Source: Halomonas sp. CH40
GTDB taxonomy: Bacteria > Pseudomonadota > Gammaproteobacteria > Pseudomonadales > Halomonadaceae
NCBI GenBank assembly: GCA_041875495.1
Contig: CP112982.1
Coordinates: forward strand, 248,001-312,000
Length of the DNA: 64,000 nt
Reading direction: 5' to 3'
Under the pieces are notes generated by a model. That model worked only from the letters and a program-made list of their open reading frames with translations, was not told the DNA's origin and searched no databases. Both the position numbers and the translations under genes were made by a program. Below are positions 52,828 through 62,607 of the stretch, piece after piece. Positions within the stretch are counted from its first letter, which is position 1, and each line of letters opens with the position of its first letter.

Positions 52828-55800
52828 ATGCCACATCTGCCTGACCCTCCTACCCATTCCTTGTCATTGCCTGGCCGCCGTTTATGGTGGCGCGCTCTGG
52901 GGATATATGTAGCGTCGCTGATCTTGATGGTAGTCATCCTTTCCGGGCTTCTGTTCGACCAATACCATCAGGAAATGCGCAACGCCCATGAACATAATGC
53001 CACTCGAGCCAGCCTGATTGCTGAATGGGTTCACACCACCTTTGCGCTAAGCGATCATGCATTAAAAGATATTGAACTGCTTTTGGCCCCGCCGCTGGAG
53101 ATCTCCCTGAGAGATGGTCTTCTCCTGGAAGAGTTGCTTATGGCAAAGGCCGACAGCATGGCGCTGATCAGCGAGATTTCAGTTATCAATCGCCATGGCA
53201 GCGTTCTAGCCAGCACCAGCTCGGTACATCCGCCCGGTTACGATGTGCGCCGCATGTCTTTTTTTCGCGACTTGAAAGAAGGCCCAAATACTTCTTATAT
53301 CAGCCCGCTTTTCTGGTCAGCCTTTGATCGCGATTATCGGGTGCTCCATGCTCATGCGCTGTATGACAGTAGCGAGACATTCAATGGTGCCGTGGTGGTT
53401 CAACTGATGCCAAAGGTGTTTTCACAAGCCTTGCAGCATCTGGATACGCATCAGGGAGAAAGTATTGCGGTCATGGATACACAAGGACGTTTACTGGCTC
53501 GCCGGCCTGACGTCATGTTTGAGCTGGGTATGGAAACCACCCAGAACTCTGAAACAGCGGCTTTTCTGGAAAATCATGATAGACAGCGTGCCATGCGCCT
53601 GCATTCGCCAGTTGACGGGGAGGAACGTCTTTACTGGATGGAGCGTCTTGAAGGGCTGCCCTTCAGCGTGGTGGTGGGCGAAAGTACTGAGAGGTTGCTG
53701 GCCGGCTGGAAACAGCGTTTTTGGATACTAACCCTGATTGCCAGCGTGATTGCCCTGCTAGGTGCCTGGGTGGTACGCCATTACTGCAACCGCTTGTATC
53801 TGGCTGAACAGCTGCGGCATCGGGTTGAGGAACGTGAAGACGCACGTGCCCAGGCGCAGATGCGTGAAGCGCGGCTTGAAGCGTTAGTGCAGTCGATACA
53901 GGACATGATTTTCGTGTTTGATCAGCGTGGCTGCTTTACCTATATACACGCGCTGAATGAAAATCGACTGCTACAGGATAAGGAAGACGTGCTGGGTCAG
54001 CACTACAGTGAAGTCATGCCCCCTGAAGTTACGGAAGCACTTAACAGTGTTTTCTATCGTGTGCAGCATAACCGGCAGGTTGAAGAGTTGGAATACTCGC
54101 TACCCGTAGCCGACGATGTGCGCTATTTCCATGCGGTGCTGAGCCCGCTGGCGGATGCCGGTGGAGATTTCAACGGTGTGCTGGCTGCCGTGCGTGATGT
54201 AACTGAAGCACGTCTTAATGAAGCAGAGTTGCGCATAGCCGCCACTGCCTTCAAGACTCACCTGGGTATTCTGATTACCGATAGCCAGGGACGAATTATC
54301 AAGGTCAACGATACCTTTACCCGAATTACCGGCTACCGTGAGGACGAAGTGCTCGGGGAAAACCCGCGGATGTTCAGCTCTGGCCGACACGGTGATGATT
54401 TCTACAAGATCCTGTGGTCAAGCGTAGCGGAAAAAGGCAGTTGGGAAGGGGAAATCTGGAATCGGCGCAAGAATGGTCAGATATTCCCCGAGTGGCTGAC
54501 CATCAGTGCCGTCAAAGACGGGCAGGGCAACCTGACCCACTATGTGGCGACGCTAAGCGATATTACCGAACACAAGGCTGCCGAACAGGAAATTCATCAG
54601 CTGGCGTTTTTTGACCCGCTGACCGGGCTTGCCAACCGGCGCCTGTTTCTTGACCGGATGGAAGCAGTGCTCAAGGCCCATGAACGCGATAATAAGCTGG
54701 GCGCGCTGCTGTTCATTGATCTGGATAATTTCAAGCAGGTCAACGATACCCTGGGCCACTACGCAGGTGACAAGCTGCTTCAAAGCATGGCGCTTGAGCT
54801 GACTGATGTACTGCGTGAAACCGATACCCTGGCTCGCCTGGGCGGCGATGAGTTTGCGGTTCTGATTGAAGGACTGGGTAATAATAGAGAACAGACAGCT
54901 GAACTGGCAGAAAATATTGCCCACAAGCTGTTGATGGCGATCCGTCGCCCTATTGAGGTCAACGACGATACTGTGCTGGTTACCGGCAGTATCGGTATTA
55001 GCCTGATCGAAGGGATTGATCATGGTATCGATGACTACCTTCAGCAGGCGGATATGGCTCTTTTCCAGGCCAAGGAGGCCGGGCGCGATATCCTGAGTTT
55101 CTTTGACCCGGAAATGCAGGCCGCGCTGATTTCCCGGGCACGTCTGGAAAATGATATGCGCCTGGCGCTGGCCAATGAACAGTGGAAGCTGGTCTACCAG
55201 CCTCAGGTGGATGTCCATGGTATGCCCACCGGCGTTGAGGCTTTGCTACGCTGGCAGCATCCGGAGCGGGGCACGATCTCGCCCGGTGAGTTTATCCCAC
55301 TGCTGGAAAGTACCCGCCTGATTAACGACGTAGGTGAGTGGGTGCTGGAAACGGCTTGCCACCAGCTGGCCGAATGGCAGGAGCAACCGCAGACGGCAGG
55401 CTTGAGTATGGCGGTGAACATCAGCCCTGTGCAGTTCCGGGAAGACAGCTTTGTACCTAAGGTGAAGGCCATTCTGCGTCGTACCGGAGCGCCTGCTGAT
55501 AAACTCAAACTGGAAGTGACTGAAACCCTGTTTGTGGATGTCAGCGATAACGCCCTGCGCAAGATGTCGCATTTACGACACCAGGGCGTGCGTTTTTCAT
55601 TGGATGACTTTGGTACCGGCTATTCATCTCTGTCTTACCTGGCGCACCTGCCGCTGGACCAACTCAAGATTGACCAGAGCTTTGTGCGTGAAGTGCTCGA
55701 CAGCCGGGCCAACGCCTCCATCGTGGAAAGTACCATAGCGCTGGCCAAAAGCCTTGGCCTCAGCGTCATTGCCGAAGGGGTAGAAACCGAAACACAGCGG

Positions 55801-55890
55801 GGCTGGCTGAAAGATAATGGCTGCCTGGACTACCAGGGCTACCTGTTCGGACGCCCCATGTCGGCAGCAGAGATTGAAAAGCTGATGTAG
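52828..55890 (+). CDS. Membrane PAS-GGDEF-EAL cyclic-di-GMP protein
   Basis: 1020 residues. Membrane segment at about 24-44, a periplasmic Cache/dCache-like sensor (45-290), a second membrane segment (about 293-315) and a short coiled coil. Two PAS domains follow (about 345-455 and 465-590; the second has ITGYREDEVLGENPRMF). The GGDEF domain has intact RLGGDEF and the EAL domain has EALLRWQHPERG, DDFGTGYSS and EGVET. Both catalytic motifs look complete, so it could make and break cyclic di-GMP. It is not obviously tied to the C1 genes. A regulatory link to pilus or biofilm behaviour is possible but unproven. Confidence 0.93.
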   Translation: MPHLPDPPTHSLSLPGRRLWWRALGIYVASLILMVVILSGLLFDQYHQEMRNAHEHNATRASLIAEWVHTTFALSDHALKDIELLLAPPLEISLRDGLLLEELLMAKADSMALISEISVINRHGSVLASTSSVHPPGYDVRRMSFFRDLKEGPNTSYISPLFWSAFDRDYRVLHAHALYDSSETFNGAVVVQLMPKVFSQALQHLDTHQGESIAVMDTQGRLLARRPDVMFELGMETTQNSETAAFLENHDRQRAMRLHSPVDGEERLYWMERLEGLPFSVVVGESTERLLAGWKQRFWILTLIASVIALLGAWVVRHYCNRLYLAEQLRHRVEEREDARAQAQMREARLEALVQSIQDMIFVFDQRGCFTYIHALNENRLLQDKEDVLGQHYSEVMPPEVTEALNSVFYRVQHNRQVEELEYSLPVADDVRYFHAVLSPLADAGGDFNGVLAAVRDVTEARLNEAELRIAATAFKTHLGILITDSQGRIIKVNDTFTRITGYREDEVLGENPRMFSSGRHGDDFYKILWSSVAEKGSWEGEIWNRRKNGQIFPEWLTISAVKDGQGNLTHYVATLSDITEHKAAEQEIHQLAFFDPLTGLANRRLFLDRMEAVLKAHERDNKLGALLFIDLDNFKQVNDTLGHYAGDKLLQSMALELTDVLRETDTLARLGGDEFAVLIEGLGNNREQTAELAENIAHKLLMAIRRPIEVNDDTVLVTGSIGISLIEGIDHGIDDYLQQADMALFQAKEAGRDILSFFDPEMQAALISRARLENDMRLALANEQWKLVYQPQVDVHGMPTGVEALLRWQHPERGTISPGEFIPLLESTRLINDVGEWVLETACHQLAEWQEQPQTAGLSMAVNISPVQFREDSFVPKVKAILRRTGAPADKLKLEVTETLFVDVSDNALRKMSHLRHQGVRFSLDDFGTGYSSLSYLAHLPLDQLKIDQSFVREVLDSRANASIVESTIALAKSLGLSVIAEGVETETQRGWLKDNGCLDYQGYLFGRPMSAAEIEKLM

Positions 55891-55912
55891 CAGCTTACAG
55901 GGTCAGGCGGTT
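55879..55912 (+). repeat. Direct repeat flanking an Rpn fragment, left copy
   Basis: AAGCTGATGTAGCA, then GCTTAC, then AGGGTCAGGCGGTT. The same sequence without the six central bases recurs at 56285-56312. The left copy holds the end of the GGDEF-EAL gene; the right copy holds the end of the cobW-like gene. The 380-base segment between them was therefore inserted, probably with duplication of the original intergenic sequence. Confidence 0.8.
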
Positions 55913-55933
55913 TTACTGCTGTTTAACCGTGAT

Positions 55934-56275
55934 ATGCTGCTGTTATCGCGGTTGGGTGCGGAGGAGATCAATCTGAAGCGGCTTGATAGCCTGATGGAGG
56001 ATAAAGACATGTTGGCAGAGAACTTAGAAAACCTGGTCAAGAAAGAGCGTCTGGAAGGACGGCAGGAAGGACGGCAGGAAGGCGAACAGTTGGGGATTCA
56101 GAAAGGGCGGCTGGAAGAAGCGCGGGAGGTTGTGCGCCGGCAGCTCGCCTTAAAGTTTGGCGACGTGCCTGACTGGGTAGAGGCACGACTTGTACAAGCC
56201 GATCATGATCAGCTGAAAGGCTGGATGCGCGACGTCCTGTTTGCAACTCACCTAGATGAAATTTTTAAACCCTAG
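55934..56275 (+). pseudogene. Rpn-family C-terminal fragment
   Basis: 113 codons matching the end of the Rpn protein at 33378-34017. Residues LDSLMEDKDMLAENLENLVKKERLE are identical, followed by a shorter QEGR run, EQLGIQKGRLEEAR and the DUF4351-like domain ending KGWMRDVLFATHLDEIF. The nuclease domain is missing. The fragment sits alone between two convergent genes and is flanked by a direct repeat, so it is probably a residue of a mobile or recombined segment. Confidence 0.85.
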
Positions 56276-56284
56276 GCTTTTGAC

Positions 56285-56312
56285 AAGCTGATGTAGCAAG
56301 GGTCAGGCGGTT
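56285..56312 (+). repeat. Direct repeat flanking an Rpn fragment, right copy
   Basis: AAGCTGATGTAGCA then AGGGTCAGGCGGTT; see the left copy at 55879-55912. The stop codon of the cobW-like gene (56303-56305, minus strand) lies within it. Confidence 0.8.
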
Positions 56313-57322
56313 GTGCTTTGGCTCTCCACCAAACATGCCTTGAGCTGGGTAATAAACGCTTGTGTGTCCAGCGCAACATCGTCAGGCAGGATGATTTCCA
56401 GACGCGAGTCCTGGCGCCAGACGGTGGCGGCTAGCTGAAAGGCGCCGCCAGCCCGGTTGAGCTGTTTCCAGCCGTCAAGCGTATGCAAAACGCCCTTGAT
56501 ACGCGCTGCATCAGGCAGCCGGGTCAACGCTGCGCTGAACAGGTCAAGATCCAGCAGGTCGGCCGGATGCCAGCGTAATCCCAGGCTGGTATAGCCCAGC
56601 GAGGTACCCGTTTCCAGTTGTGGATTGCCCGGCGCAGGCGGCAGGTCAAAAAAGCCGCCCTCTAGCTGCGGCGGTAACGCACTGGGCTGATGGCTGCTGG
56701 GGATGCTGGCCGCGGGTGCCTGATGGGTTCCGCTATCCAGCAGTAGATTAATGGGCAATTCACCGTGCACGGCTTCCTGTACCCATTTGCGTGGCGGCCA
56801 TTGGCTATTGGCAAGTTTATGGGCGCGGGCCAGCTGGTCGGCGCTGCTGTGTTCACTCTGGGTGACGGCAATCGCATCGGCCATGGCTAGCTGATCCTTG
56901 AAGGTCTCATGCTCGCGAGCTTTAGGGTCATCCAGGCGGCGTGGGTCAAGGGTGGCGATAATATCGCGGATTTCCAGGGCACCTTCAAAGGCTTCGCTGC
57001 GCAAAAGGTCAATCAGGCCAGCCGGGTGACCCAGGCCAGAGGGCTCAATGATCACCCGGTCGGGCTTGGAGCGGGCCAAGAGGTTAACCAGCCCGGCCTG
57101 CAGCACAAAAGCCAGCTGACAGCACAGGCAACCGCCGGGCAGGCCTTTAACCACCACGTCATCACGCTGTTCGAACATGGCCTGATCGATGCCGATCTGG
57201 CCAAACTCATTGACCAGAATGGCCCAGGTTTCATCCACAGGCTTGTTCGAAATCAGGTTGTGGATAAGTGTTGTCTTGCCGCTGCCCAGAAAGCCCGTGA
57301 TGATATGTACCGGAATTGCCAT
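56303..57322 (-). CDS. CobW/COG0523-family GTPase metallochaperone
   Basis: 339 residues. Walker A GFLGSGKTT (10-18), the GCLCC metal-binding motif at about 64-68, EPSGLGHP and a C-terminal CobW_C domain. COG0523 GTPases deliver zinc, cobalt or other metals to target enzymes. It is the last gene of the fdhD-mobA-moeA-moaA operon, two bases after moaA. Its client may thus be in molybdenum-cofactor or formate dehydrogenase assembly. A cobalamin role is possible because a corrinoid system is nearby, but the operon argues otherwise. Confidence 0.88.
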   Translation of the reverse strand: MAIPVHIITGFLGSGKTTLIHNLISNKPVDETWAILVNEFGQIGIDQAMFEQRDDVVVKGLPGGCLCCQLAFVLQAGLVNLLARSKPDRVIIEPSGLGHPAGLIDLLRSEAFEGALEIRDIIATLDPRRLDDPKAREHETFKDQLAMADAIAVTQSEHSSADQLARAHKLANSQWPPRKWVQEAVHGELPINLLLDSGTHQAPAASIPSSHQPSALPPQLEGGFFDLPPAPGNPQLETGTSLGYTSLGLRWHPADLLDLDLFSAALTRLPDAARIKGVLHTLDGWKQLNRAGGAFQLAATVWRQDSRLEIILPDDVALDTQAFITQLKACLVESQSTTA

Positions 57323-57324
57323 GT

Positions 57325-58317
57325 CTAGCCGCCTGTCATGTTCATGAAACGCACGACCTGAACGTCGCCGTCGGTCGTAAAGTGATGTCGCTCGGGTTTC
57401 AGTGGTAACGCCTTGCGAATAGCGTCTTTCAGTGCCGGCATATCACCGGGGTAGCGGCGCAGGACGGCGCGCAGATCCACCGAGTGCTCGTTACCCAGGC
57501 ACAGCAGTAATCGACCTTCCACCGTGACCCGCACCCGATTGCAGCTGGAGCAGAAATTGTGGCTGTGAGGCGAAATAAAACCAATCTGTGAAGCACTGTC
57601 GGCCATTCTGAAATAGCGCGATGGCCCGGCAGTGGTTTCCGTGGTGGGCACCAGAGGGTAGCGGTGCTCAATCAGCGCCTGAACCTCATCACTTGAGCAG
57701 TAGGTTTCATCGCGGTTATGGTCAGAGACATCGCCTAGCGGCATTTCCTCGATAAAGCTGATATCCACGCCTTCGTGGCGGGCAAATTCCACCAGGTCGA
57801 GCACTTCGTCGTCATTGCGCCCCTTGAGGATCACTGCATTGAGCTTGATGCGCTCAAAGCCGGCTTCCTGAGCAGCGCGGAGTCCATCGATGACCTTGTT
57901 GAGATCACCTGTGCGGGTGAGCTGCTTGAAGCGCTCAGGATCGAGGGAGTCAAGGCTGATGTTCAACCGTTTCATGCCGCCATCGTGCAGGCGCTTGGCA
58001 TGTTTGCGTAGGCTGGCGCCGTTAGTGGTCATGGTGAAGTCGTTCAACCCGGGTAGGCTGCCGATTTCGTCTACCAGCTGCTCAATGCCGCGGCGTACCA
58101 GAGGCTCGCCGCCGGTCAGGCGAATTTTCTCGACACCCATTTCGGTAAAGGCGCGGGCAATCATGCCCATCTCTTCTAGGGTCAGTACCTGGGCACGCGG
58201 CAGAAAGGTCATCTCCTCGCTCATGCAGTAAACGCAGCGAAAATCACAGCGGTCAGTGACCGAGAGGCGTACATAGTTGACCCGGCGGCCAAAGTCATCA
58301 ATCAGTTGTTCGGTCAT
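57325..58317 (-). CDS. moaA: GTP 3',8-cyclase MoaA
   Basis: 330-residue radical SAM enzyme of molybdopterin synthesis. N-terminal cluster Cys24, Cys28, Cys31 ([12 protein letters not shown]); C-terminal cluster motif [19 protein letters not shown]. The protein ends in Gly-Gly, the double-glycine tail needed by MoaA. It begins the conversion of GTP to cyclic pyranopterin, with MoaC (not in the window). Four-base overlap with moeA upstream. Confidence 0.95.
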   Translation of the reverse strand: MTEQLIDDFGRRVNYVRLSVTDRCDFRCVYCMSEEMTFLPRAQVLTLEEMGMIARAFTEMGVEKIRLTGGEPLVRRGIEQLVDEIGSLPGLNDFTMTTNGASLRKHAKRLHDGGMKRLNISLDSLDPERFKQLTRTGDLNKVIDGLRAAQEAGFERIKLNAVILKGRNDDEVLDLVEFARHEGVDISFIEEMPLGDVSDHNRDETYCSSDEVQALIEHRYPLVPTTETTAGPSRYFRMADSASQIGFISPHSHNFCSSCNRVRVTVEGRLLLCLGNEHSVDLRAVLRRYPGDMPALKDAIRKALPLKPERHHFTTDGDVQVVRFMNMTGG

Positions 58318-59621
58318 ACGGTTTTCTCCCCTGCCATTGGCATCAGCGGCTGCACCCTGAGAATATCGCCAGAGACGACACCTGTGCAGCTGTCAGGCAG
58401 TTCAATCAGGCAGTTGGCAGCGACCATGGAGCTCAGGATGCCAGACCCCTGGGCACCGGTGCTGCGCACGTGCAAGCGGCCATCCGCTGTGCTGTGAAAA
58501 ATGCCGCGTAAATAGTCAGTGCGCCCGGCGCGGCTTGGCAGCGTTTCATCAGCAATGGCATATAGGTAATCCGGCGGTGTGGCAGGCTGACCTTCAAGGC
58601 GCCTGAGCAGCGGTACGACAAACTGCAGAAAAGTGACCATAACCGCCACGGGGTTGCCCGGCAATCCCACTAGAGGGGTACGCCTTTCGGTCAATAGCCC
58701 GCACGCCAGCGGGCGGCCAGGGCGAATGGCCACGCGCCAGAAGGCCAGCTGGCCAAGCGATTCAAGGGCGGCACGGGTGAAATCTGCCTGGCCAACCGAA
58801 ACCCCACCGCTGGTCAGTACCAGATCGCTGTGTTGAGCGGCGTGTTCGAGCGCTGCCTGAATCTTTGCCTGGTCATCCGGCAGGATACCCAGATCCATGA
58901 CCTCAGCACCCTGCTGCTTTAAAAGCCCTGCCAGGGTAAAGCGGTTAGCATCATAAATACCCGCAGGCGGTAGCGGCTCGCCAGGGGCGGTGACTTCGTT
59001 GCCAGTCGAAAACACCGCCACTTTCGGGCGCCGCCAGACGTTGACGCTGTCGATCCCCAGTGATGCCGTCAGCCCCAATGAGGCGGCATCCAGGCGGATA
59101 CCGGCGGGCAGGGCCACCTCGCCTTGCTGAATATCTTCCCCAGCCTGACGCACATTCTGGCCGTAGCGTACCCGTTCGGGCTGTAAGACCACGACATCAT
59201 CGGCGTTTTCCTGCAGCTGCTCACGCATGATGACGGTATCAGTACCCGCAGGCAAAGGGGCGCCGGTGGTGATACGCACACAGGCCCCCGCCGCGACCTG
59301 GCCGGTAAACTGGTCACCGGCAAAGATGCTGCCCGCCAGCGGCCAACGGGTCTGCGCTGATTCCTTTTTTGACGCTTGCCTGGGCCAGGCCAGGGCGATG
59401 CCGTCCATGGCCGCATTGGTGTTCTGGGGCACATTGATCGGAGCATGAATGGCTTCCGCCAAACGGCGGCCATGAGCCTGCGCCAAGGCAAGCCTTTCGT
59501 GCCCCAGCGGTGCTTCTATCAGGGTGGCCAGGGCCGTGCGCGCCTGCTCAACGCTGAGCATCTGTTCGCCCAACTCAAAGCAGGACAGTGAGCTAGGCGC
59601 GGAAAGGGTCGCGTGACTCAT
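58314..59621 (-). CDS. moeA: Molybdopterin molybdenumtransferase MoeA
   Basis: 435 residues with the MoeA order of domains: [15 protein letters not shown] segment ([13 protein letters not shown]), [31 protein letters not shown], the MoCF domain with [11 protein letters not shown] and [14 protein letters not shown], and [13 protein letters not shown]. It inserts molybdate into adenylylated molybdopterin. Overlaps mobA by four bases. Confidence 0.95.
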   Translation of the reverse strand: MSHATLSAPSSLSCFELGEQMLSVEQARTALATLIEAPLGHERLALAQAHGRRLAEAIHAPINVPQNTNAAMDGIALAWPRQASKKESAQTRWPLAGSIFAGDQFTGQVAAGACVRITTGAPLPAGTDTVIMREQLQENADDVVVLQPERVRYGQNVRQAGEDIQQGEVALPAGIRLDAASLGLTASLGIDSVNVWRRPKVAVFSTGNEVTAPGEPLPPAGIYDANRFTLAGLLKQQGAEVMDLGILPDDQAKIQAALEHAAQHSDLVLTSGGVSVGQADFTRAALESLGQLAFWRVAIRPGRPLACGLLTERRTPLVGLPGNPVAVMVTFLQFVVPLLRRLEGQPATPPDYLYAIADETLPSRAGRTDYLRGIFHSTADGRLHVRSTGAQGSGILSSMVAANCLIELPDSCTGVVSGDILRVQPLMPMAGEKTV

Positions 59622-60250
59622 ACGGCACCTTGTTGAAACGATGACCGAGAACTCAGAGTGGCTTCCAGTCGGGATTTTTCTTCTGGCGTGTTCAGGTTAG
59701 CAAAGGCCTCCGGGCAGTCGCTGATATCAATCCGGCACCAGGGATGGCGCGCATACCAGCGGTCTATCTTGCGCTCGCCCGCCTGTAATGCATCAAAAAG
59801 ATCATCCGCCAGATCAGTGCGAATCAGCGCCACCACAGGGTGCATACGCTCACCATCATCGGCAACGCCAATGGCATGCGAGCCAATCCCTGCGACCATG
59901 CGCGCCACCAGATCCATCGGCAGAGCCGGAGAATCGCAGGGGGCAATCACCAGCCAGGGCGTTTGCGCGGCGCGCAGGCCGCTGTAGATGCCCATCAGTG
60001 GCCCCTGAAAGCCGCCTTCAGCGTCTTCGATCACGCGATCGCCATGCTGGCGGTAACTCTCAAGGTTGCGGTTGGCATTGATCAACAGCTCAGCAGTCTG
60101 GCCGTGAAAGCGTTCGGCAACGTGGCGAATCAGCGGAGCTTCAGGCAAGCCAGGGGCGCTGAAGGTTTCAAGGCCTTTGTCGCGCCCGCCCATTCGGCGG
60201 CCTTCGCCACCGGCGAGGATCATGGCGGTAAGGTCCTGTGTGGCAATCAT
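59618..60250 (-). CDS. mobA: Molybdenum cofactor guanylyltransferase MobA
   Basis: 210 residues. Nucleotidyltransferase signature ILAGGEGRRMGGRDKGL near the N-terminus and IAPCDSPALP in the middle. It adds GMP to form the MGD cofactor used by formate dehydrogenase. It overlaps fdhD and moeA by four bases on each side. Confidence 0.94.
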   Translation of the reverse strand: MIATQDLTAMILAGGEGRRMGGRDKGLETFSAPGLPEAPLIRHVAERFHGQTAELLINANRNLESYRQHGDRVIEDAEGGFQGPLMGIYSGLRAAQTPWLVIAPCDSPALPMDLVARMVAGIGSHAIGVADDGERMHPVVALIRTDLADDLFDALQAGERKIDRWYARHPWCRIDISDCPEAFANLNTPEEKSRLEATLSSRSSFQQGAV

Positions 60251-61155
60251 GGCGTCTGCTCCTGAGCGGTCAGGCGGTCTTTTTCAGGTTGTTTTTCAAG
60301 CTGCATGGCGTGTTGGGAACTGCGCGCCCTGGGAGGGCGAGACGGTATGGCATCCAGCGTCAGACGCTGGCCGGCGTTAATGGCCTGGAACTGCTTGCCC
60401 TTGGCGCGGGCAACCAGCATGACGCCAAAACGTTCGGCCAGCTCAACGCCTTTCTGGGTTACGCCGGAGCGGGAAACCAGAATGCTGATGCCCATCTGGG
60501 CGACCTTGAGCACCATTTCCGAGGTCAAGCGCCCGGTGGTGTAAAAGATATCGGCAGAGGTACTCTCGGCTTCTTGCAGCCATTGGCGGCCCGCCAGGGT
60601 ATCCACGGCGTTATGACGCCCCACATCTTCAACAAAATCGAGTACCTGAGCCTGCTGGCAGAGGGCGCAGCCGTGCACGGCGCCGGCGCTTTTATAGGTT
60701 TCGTTGTAGCTGTTGAGGTTGTTAAGCAGCGCATAAAGCGTTGATTGGGCGAGCTGAGTGTCAGGCAGGGCAGTCAGCGCGGTTTGATCCAGCAGTTTGC
60801 CAAATACCGTGCCCTGGCCGCAGCCGGTGGTCACGGTACGCGTACCCAGGCGTTCTTCCAGGTCTTCTGGCACGTGGCGGGTAATTACCACAGCGGCTTC
60901 CACATCCCAATCAACCTGAACTGCGACCAGATCCTCGGCGCTGCGCAGCAGGCCCTGATTACGCAGATAGCCCACCACCAGCGCTTCGGGGTCATCGCCC
61001 AGCGACATCAGGGTAACGATTTCTCGCTTGTTCAGATAAACCGTCAGGGCGCGCTCAGCGGCAATCGCCTGTTCGCGGGTATCGCCAAACGCATCCACTA
61101 CTTCGACCAGCGTAGTGGCCGGAAGCCGAGCGTGGCTCAAAGCGATATCAGGCAT
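60247..61155 (-). CDS. fdhD: Formate dehydrogenase sulfurtransferase FdhD
   Basis: 302 residues from the ATG at 61155, which has GAGGAG eight bases upstream; starts at 61176 and 61197 are less likely. The GCALC motif (AVHGCALCQQAQ) holds the two active Cys residues. FVEDVGRHNAVD, YTTGRLTSEMVLKVAQMGI and SRSGVTQKGVELAE are family blocks. FdhD transfers sulfur to the molybdenum cofactor before insertion into formate dehydrogenase. First gene of the operon; C-terminal 40 residues are Arg/Gln-rich and variable. Confidence 0.94.
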   Translation of the reverse strand: MPDIALSHARLPATTLVEVVDAFGDTREQAIAAERALTVYLNKREIVTLMSLGDDPEALVVGYLRNQGLLRSAEDLVAVQVDWDVEAAVVITRHVPEDLEERLGTRTVTTGCGQGTVFGKLLDQTALTALPDTQLAQSTLYALLNNLNSYNETYKSAGAVHGCALCQQAQVLDFVEDVGRHNAVDTLAGRQWLQEAESTSADIFYTTGRLTSEMVLKVAQMGISILVSRSGVTQKGVELAERFGVMLVARAKGKQFQAINAGQRLTLDAIPSRPPRARSSQHAMQLEKQPEKDRLTAQEQTP

Positions 61156-61314
61156 ACGCCGCTCCTCGTTATACATAGGTTGATTTTGGTGCAGCACTAT
61201 TTTTATCTATAGTTGAGTAAAACTGTCAGCCTTAAACATTATTGACGATGATGGCGCTGAGCAGGCTTACTTGTCCAGCCCCTTTGAACATCACCTGCCA
61301 AGAGATGCCGAACC
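61156..61314. promoter_or_regulatory. Divergent promoter region between fdhD and DUF3305
   Basis: 159 bases between two operons pointing apart, with an A+T-rich stretch at 61198-61245 (TATTTTTATCTATAGTTGAG) fit for promoter elements. No specific regulator site is recognised. Confidence 0.45.
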
Positions 61315-61812
61315 ATGCATGATAATCAACGCCCGCTAAGCGTTACGCTGACAGAAGAATCCAAGAAAGTCGGCAGATTCCGCATTCGTCAATGGCGTCT
61401 TGGCCAGCTGACGCCAGGTGAGCAGGGCCCGAATGTGGTGTGGTTGCAGCTCACGATGACAGAGCGAGCGGCGTATCGCTTCAACCTGAGATCCGACACG
61501 CCGCAGCTGTTTGTGCGCGCCGGGTTCAGCGGTGACGTGCCTGCCCCGGAAGCCATCAGCGCCAGCCAGGAAGTGGCGGCGGGCTGGATGGACGGTGAAC
61601 AGCAGGTCTTTGAAGCGCCCATGCCCATGGCCCTTCAGGTATGGATAGAAGGCTACCTGGCGCGTCACGGTGAGGCACCCGTTGAAGGGCGCAAGAAAAA
61701 ACGCAAGGGCGCCGGGCGTGCACGTGAGTTACTCACTTCTCGCAGTGGTGAGCAACCGGCCGGAAAAACGCCAGAAACGGGCCAGACAGATAATGAGGAG
61801 CCAAGTCTATGA
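61315..61812 (+). CDS. DUF3305 domain protein (formate dehydrogenase accessory cluster)
   Basis: 165 residues. The core (FRIRQWRLGQLTPGE, VVWLQLTMTERAAYRFNLRSDTPQLFVRA, PEAISASQEVAAGWMDGEQQVFEAPMP) fits DUF3305, a family of small proteins encoded with DUF3306 and a 4Fe-4S protein in formate dehydrogenase clusters. No enzymatic motif. The ATG overlaps nothing upstream; its TGA overlaps the next start by four bases. Confidence 0.8.
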   Translation: MHDNQRPLSVTLTEESKKVGRFRIRQWRLGQLTPGEQGPNVVWLQLTMTERAAYRFNLRSDTPQLFVRAGFSGDVPAPEAISASQEVAAGWMDGEQQVFEAPMPMALQVWIEGYLARHGEAPVEGRKKKRKGAGRARELLTSRSGEQPAGKTPETGQTDNEEPSL

Positions 61813-62432
61813 GCCGCTTTGAACGCTGGTCGCGAGCCAAGCGCGGCCTGCCGGTTGATGATGCATCAGCGCTGGAAGAGGATTCGTCTCCCGGCGAACC
61901 GTTATCCTCGGCAGTGGCGGAGGATGAAGCTCTCAAGAGTGGGGCGCCGGGAGTCGACGAGCTGCCAGAAGCGACTGTTCCTGAGGAAGTACCCCCCGCA
62001 CCGGGCAGCCTCGATCACACCCTGCCTGACCCGGAAACCCTCGATGCCGGCAGCGACTTCAGCGCTTTCATGTCCCCTGGGGTCAGTAGTGCGTTGCGAC
62101 GCAAGGCGCTTCGCCAGCTGTGGTCAACCGGTGATTATAATATTCGTGATGGGCTCAATGATTACGATCAGGATTTCAAGGCGCAGCTGAAACCCATGGC
62201 GGCTGATATGGCCGATAAGGTTAGACAATGGTCTAAAAAAGTTGAAGACGCTCTGGATGAATCGGCAACGGGTGAGGCGCCTGATGCACGCCCCGTAAAA
62301 GAGGAACATCAAGTGGTAGGAGAGGAAGAAAAAGAAGCCACACGCGGTGAAGATACAAGTTCTCAGGAGGTGTCGCCGTTGAAACAGCAAGCCAATAACG
62401 CCAACAGTGATCAAGATCAGCAGATGCCGTGA
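61809..62432 (+). CDS. DUF3306 domain protein (formate dehydrogenase accessory cluster)
   Basis: 207 residues. FERWSRAKRG at the N-terminus and SRG-type ALRRKALRQLWSTGDYNIRDGLNDYDQDF in the middle are the DUF3306 signature. The N- and C-terminal portions are acidic and low in complexity. Unknown function; always close to DUF3305 and a polyferredoxin. Confidence 0.82.
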   Translation: MSRFERWSRAKRGLPVDDASALEEDSSPGEPLSSAVAEDEALKSGAPGVDELPEATVPEEVPPAPGSLDHTLPDPETLDAGSDFSAFMSPGVSSALRRKALRQLWSTGDYNIRDGLNDYDQDFKAQLKPMAADMADKVRQWSKKVEDALDESATGEAPDARPVKEEHQVVGEEEKEATRGEDTSSQEVSPLKQQANNANSDQDQQMP

Positions 62433-62607
62433 GCGTCGTTTCTGCGTTGAAGGCCTTCCACTAATGAGATTGGAAAAAGCCTCAGTTTCGCCATAAACTT
62501 AACTCAATGTTAAGACACGTCTTTCACGGACGTGATAAAGCAAGACGCCATCTAAAATCTAAAACTATTAAAAATAACAACAATAAAATACCTGACCGTG
62601 AGAGCGC

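Noticed and set aside
61336..61668. Minus-strand ORF opposite DUF3305
   Set aside because: Shadow of the plus-strand coding sequence, which has a 4-base overlap with DUF3306 and family motifs; the antisense frame has neither.
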